64,000 bases of DNA from Stenotrophomonas maltophilia (lineage in GTDB: Bacteria > Pseudomonadota > Gammaproteobacteria > Xanthomonadales > Xanthomonadaceae): assembly GCF_006974125.1 (NCBI RefSeq), contig NZ_CP037858.1:1054001-1118000 (forward strand), given 5' to 3'. Shown piece by piece: positions 63,040 to 64,000 of the stretch (positions are counted from its first letter, which is position 1; the number at the start of each line of letters is the position of its first letter). A program made the position numbers and the translations under genes. Under the pieces are notes generated by a model. It did no database searches. It saw only the letters and a program-made list of their open reading frames with translations, and was not told the DNA's origin.

Positions 63040-64000
63040 ATGGATCCGATTCTGCTCGGCAAAGGAATTACCGACGATATTGCCGTCACCCTGCTGCCGA
63101 AACTCGGCAACCGCCACGGCCTGGTGGCCGGCGCCACCGGTACCGGCAAGACGGTGACCCTGATGACCCTGGCCGAGGGCTTCTCGCGGCTGGGCGTACC
63201 GGTGTTCCTGGCCGATGTGAAGGGCGACGTGTCTGGCCTGGCCGTGCCCGGCACTGGCGCCGAGAACCTGCTCCAGCGCGCCGCCGAGATCGGCGTGGCG
63301 GAGTATGCGCCGGCGGCAAGCCCGACCATTTTCTGGGACCTGTACGGCAAGCTCGGCCATCCGGTGCGCACCACGGTCAGCGAGATGGGCCCGACCCTGC
63401 TGTCGCGCATCCTCGAACTGAACGACACCCAGGCCGGCGTGCTCGACATCGTGTTCAAGCTGGCCGATGACCGTGGCCTGCTGCTGCTGGACATGGACGA
63501 CCTGCGTGCCCTGCTCGGCCTGGTGGCCGAGGAGCGCAAGGACATTTCCACCGAGTACGGCCTGGTCAGCGCGCAGTCGATCGCCGCGATCCAGCGCTCG
63601 GTACTGCGCCTTGCGCAGGGCGGTGGCGAGAATTTCTTCGGCGAACCGGCACTGGAACTGGCCGACATCATGCGGGTCAATCACGACGGCCGCGGCATGA
63701 TCGGCATCCTCGCCGCCGACCAGCTGGTGCTCAAGCCCAAGCTGTATTCGACCTTCCTGCTGTGGCTGCTGTCGGAACTGTTCGAACAGTTGCCGGAAGT
63801 GGGCGACCTGGACAAGCCGAAGCTGGTCTTCATCTTCGACGAAGCACACCTGCTGTTCGATGACGCGCCCGCCTCGCTGGTGCAGCGCATCGAGCAGGTG
63901 GTGCGGCTGATCCGCTCCAAGGGCGTGGGCGTGTACTTCTGCTCGCAGTTCCCCGACGACGTGCCGGGCAACATCCTCGGCCAGCTGGGCAACCGCGTTC
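63040..64000 (+). CDS. HerA-like ATPase of the YjgR/DUF853 family, 3' end outside window
   Basis: About 320 codons are visible from ATG 63040 and the frame is open to the window edge. The start MDPILLGKGITDDIAVTLLP and Walker A GATGTGKT (31-38) are followed by a Walker B LVFIFDEAHLLFDDAP near residue 265-280. KGVGVYFCSQFPDDVP follows, the sensor-like segment of HerA/FtsK-type ATPases. E. coli YjgR is of unknown role. The gene is divergent from the transglycosylase and starts 123 nt away, with CCACAAGGG upstream of the ATG as a weak ribosome site. Confidence 0.88.
   Translation, partial: MDPILLGKGITDDIAVTLLPKLGNRHGLVAGATGTGKTVTLMTLAEGFSRLGVPVFLADVKGDVSGLAVPGTGAENLLQRAAEIGVAEYAPAASPTIFWDLYGKLGHPVRTTVSEMGPTLLSRILELNDTQAGVLDIVFKLADDRGLLLLDMDDLRALLGLVAEERKDISTEYGLVSAQSIAAIQRSVLRLAQGGGENFFGEPALELADIMRVNHDGRGMIGILAADQLVLKPKLYSTFLLWLLSELFEQLPEVGDLDKPKLVFIFDEAHLLFDDAPASLVQRIEQVVRLIRSKGVGVYFCSQFPDDVPGNILGQLGNRV

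Overview
The window is a high-GC gammaproteobacterial chromosome segment that looks like Stenotrophomonas (maltophilia complex, Xanthomonadaceae). The reasons are the xanthomonad-like protein sequences, the separate NuoC and NuoD, and many short GTAG-headed palindromes of the SMAG type known from S. maltophilia. It is almost entirely housekeeping DNA. No integrase, transposase, prophage or CRISPR array was seen. Two CDSs are cut by the window edges, at 2-751 and at 63040-64000.

The region 873-28675 is read on the minus strand. In transcription order it holds tpiA, secG, tRNA-Leu(GAG), the complete nuoABCDEFGHIJKLMN operon (respiratory complex I), two identical initiator tRNA genes behind a strong sigma70-type promoter, and then the conserved rimP-nusA-infB-rbfA-truB-rpsO-pnp transcription, translation and RNA-processing cluster. 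A 2-oxoglutarate/Fe(II) oxygenase gene lies at 27740-28675.

The region 28869-33872 is plus-strand. It holds an envelope group: a YejM/LapC-like membrane protein, a family 4 glycosyltransferase, a CE4 polysaccharide deacetylase and a GalE-type epimerase. It converges on a small RcnB-like secreted protein.

The region 34633-59216 is mostly minus-strand and resembles the aroC-asd-fimV-truA-trpF-trpB-trpA-accD gene string known from gammaproteobacteria. Several genes are added to it. These are a D-2-hydroxyacid dehydrogenase, a VOC protein, a lipoprotein translationally fitted between trpB and trpA, glmM behind accD, and a five-gene cassette between trpF and trpB. The cassette encodes a YqiJ-like membrane protein, a flotillin (YqiK-like), an 1800-residue AAA ATPase, an unknown helical protein and TelA. 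It is the most interesting part of the window. A divergent LysR regulator of TrpI type faces trpB.

The region 59339-64000 holds sco and psd (plus strand), rraB and a lytic transglycosylase (minus strand), and the start of a HerA-like ATPase (plus strand).

Intergenic DNA is rich in palindromes: SMAG repeats, two related pairs of long hairpins (one a perfect 66-base palindrome), twin 26-bp inverted repeats downstream of tpiA, and several clear intrinsic terminators.
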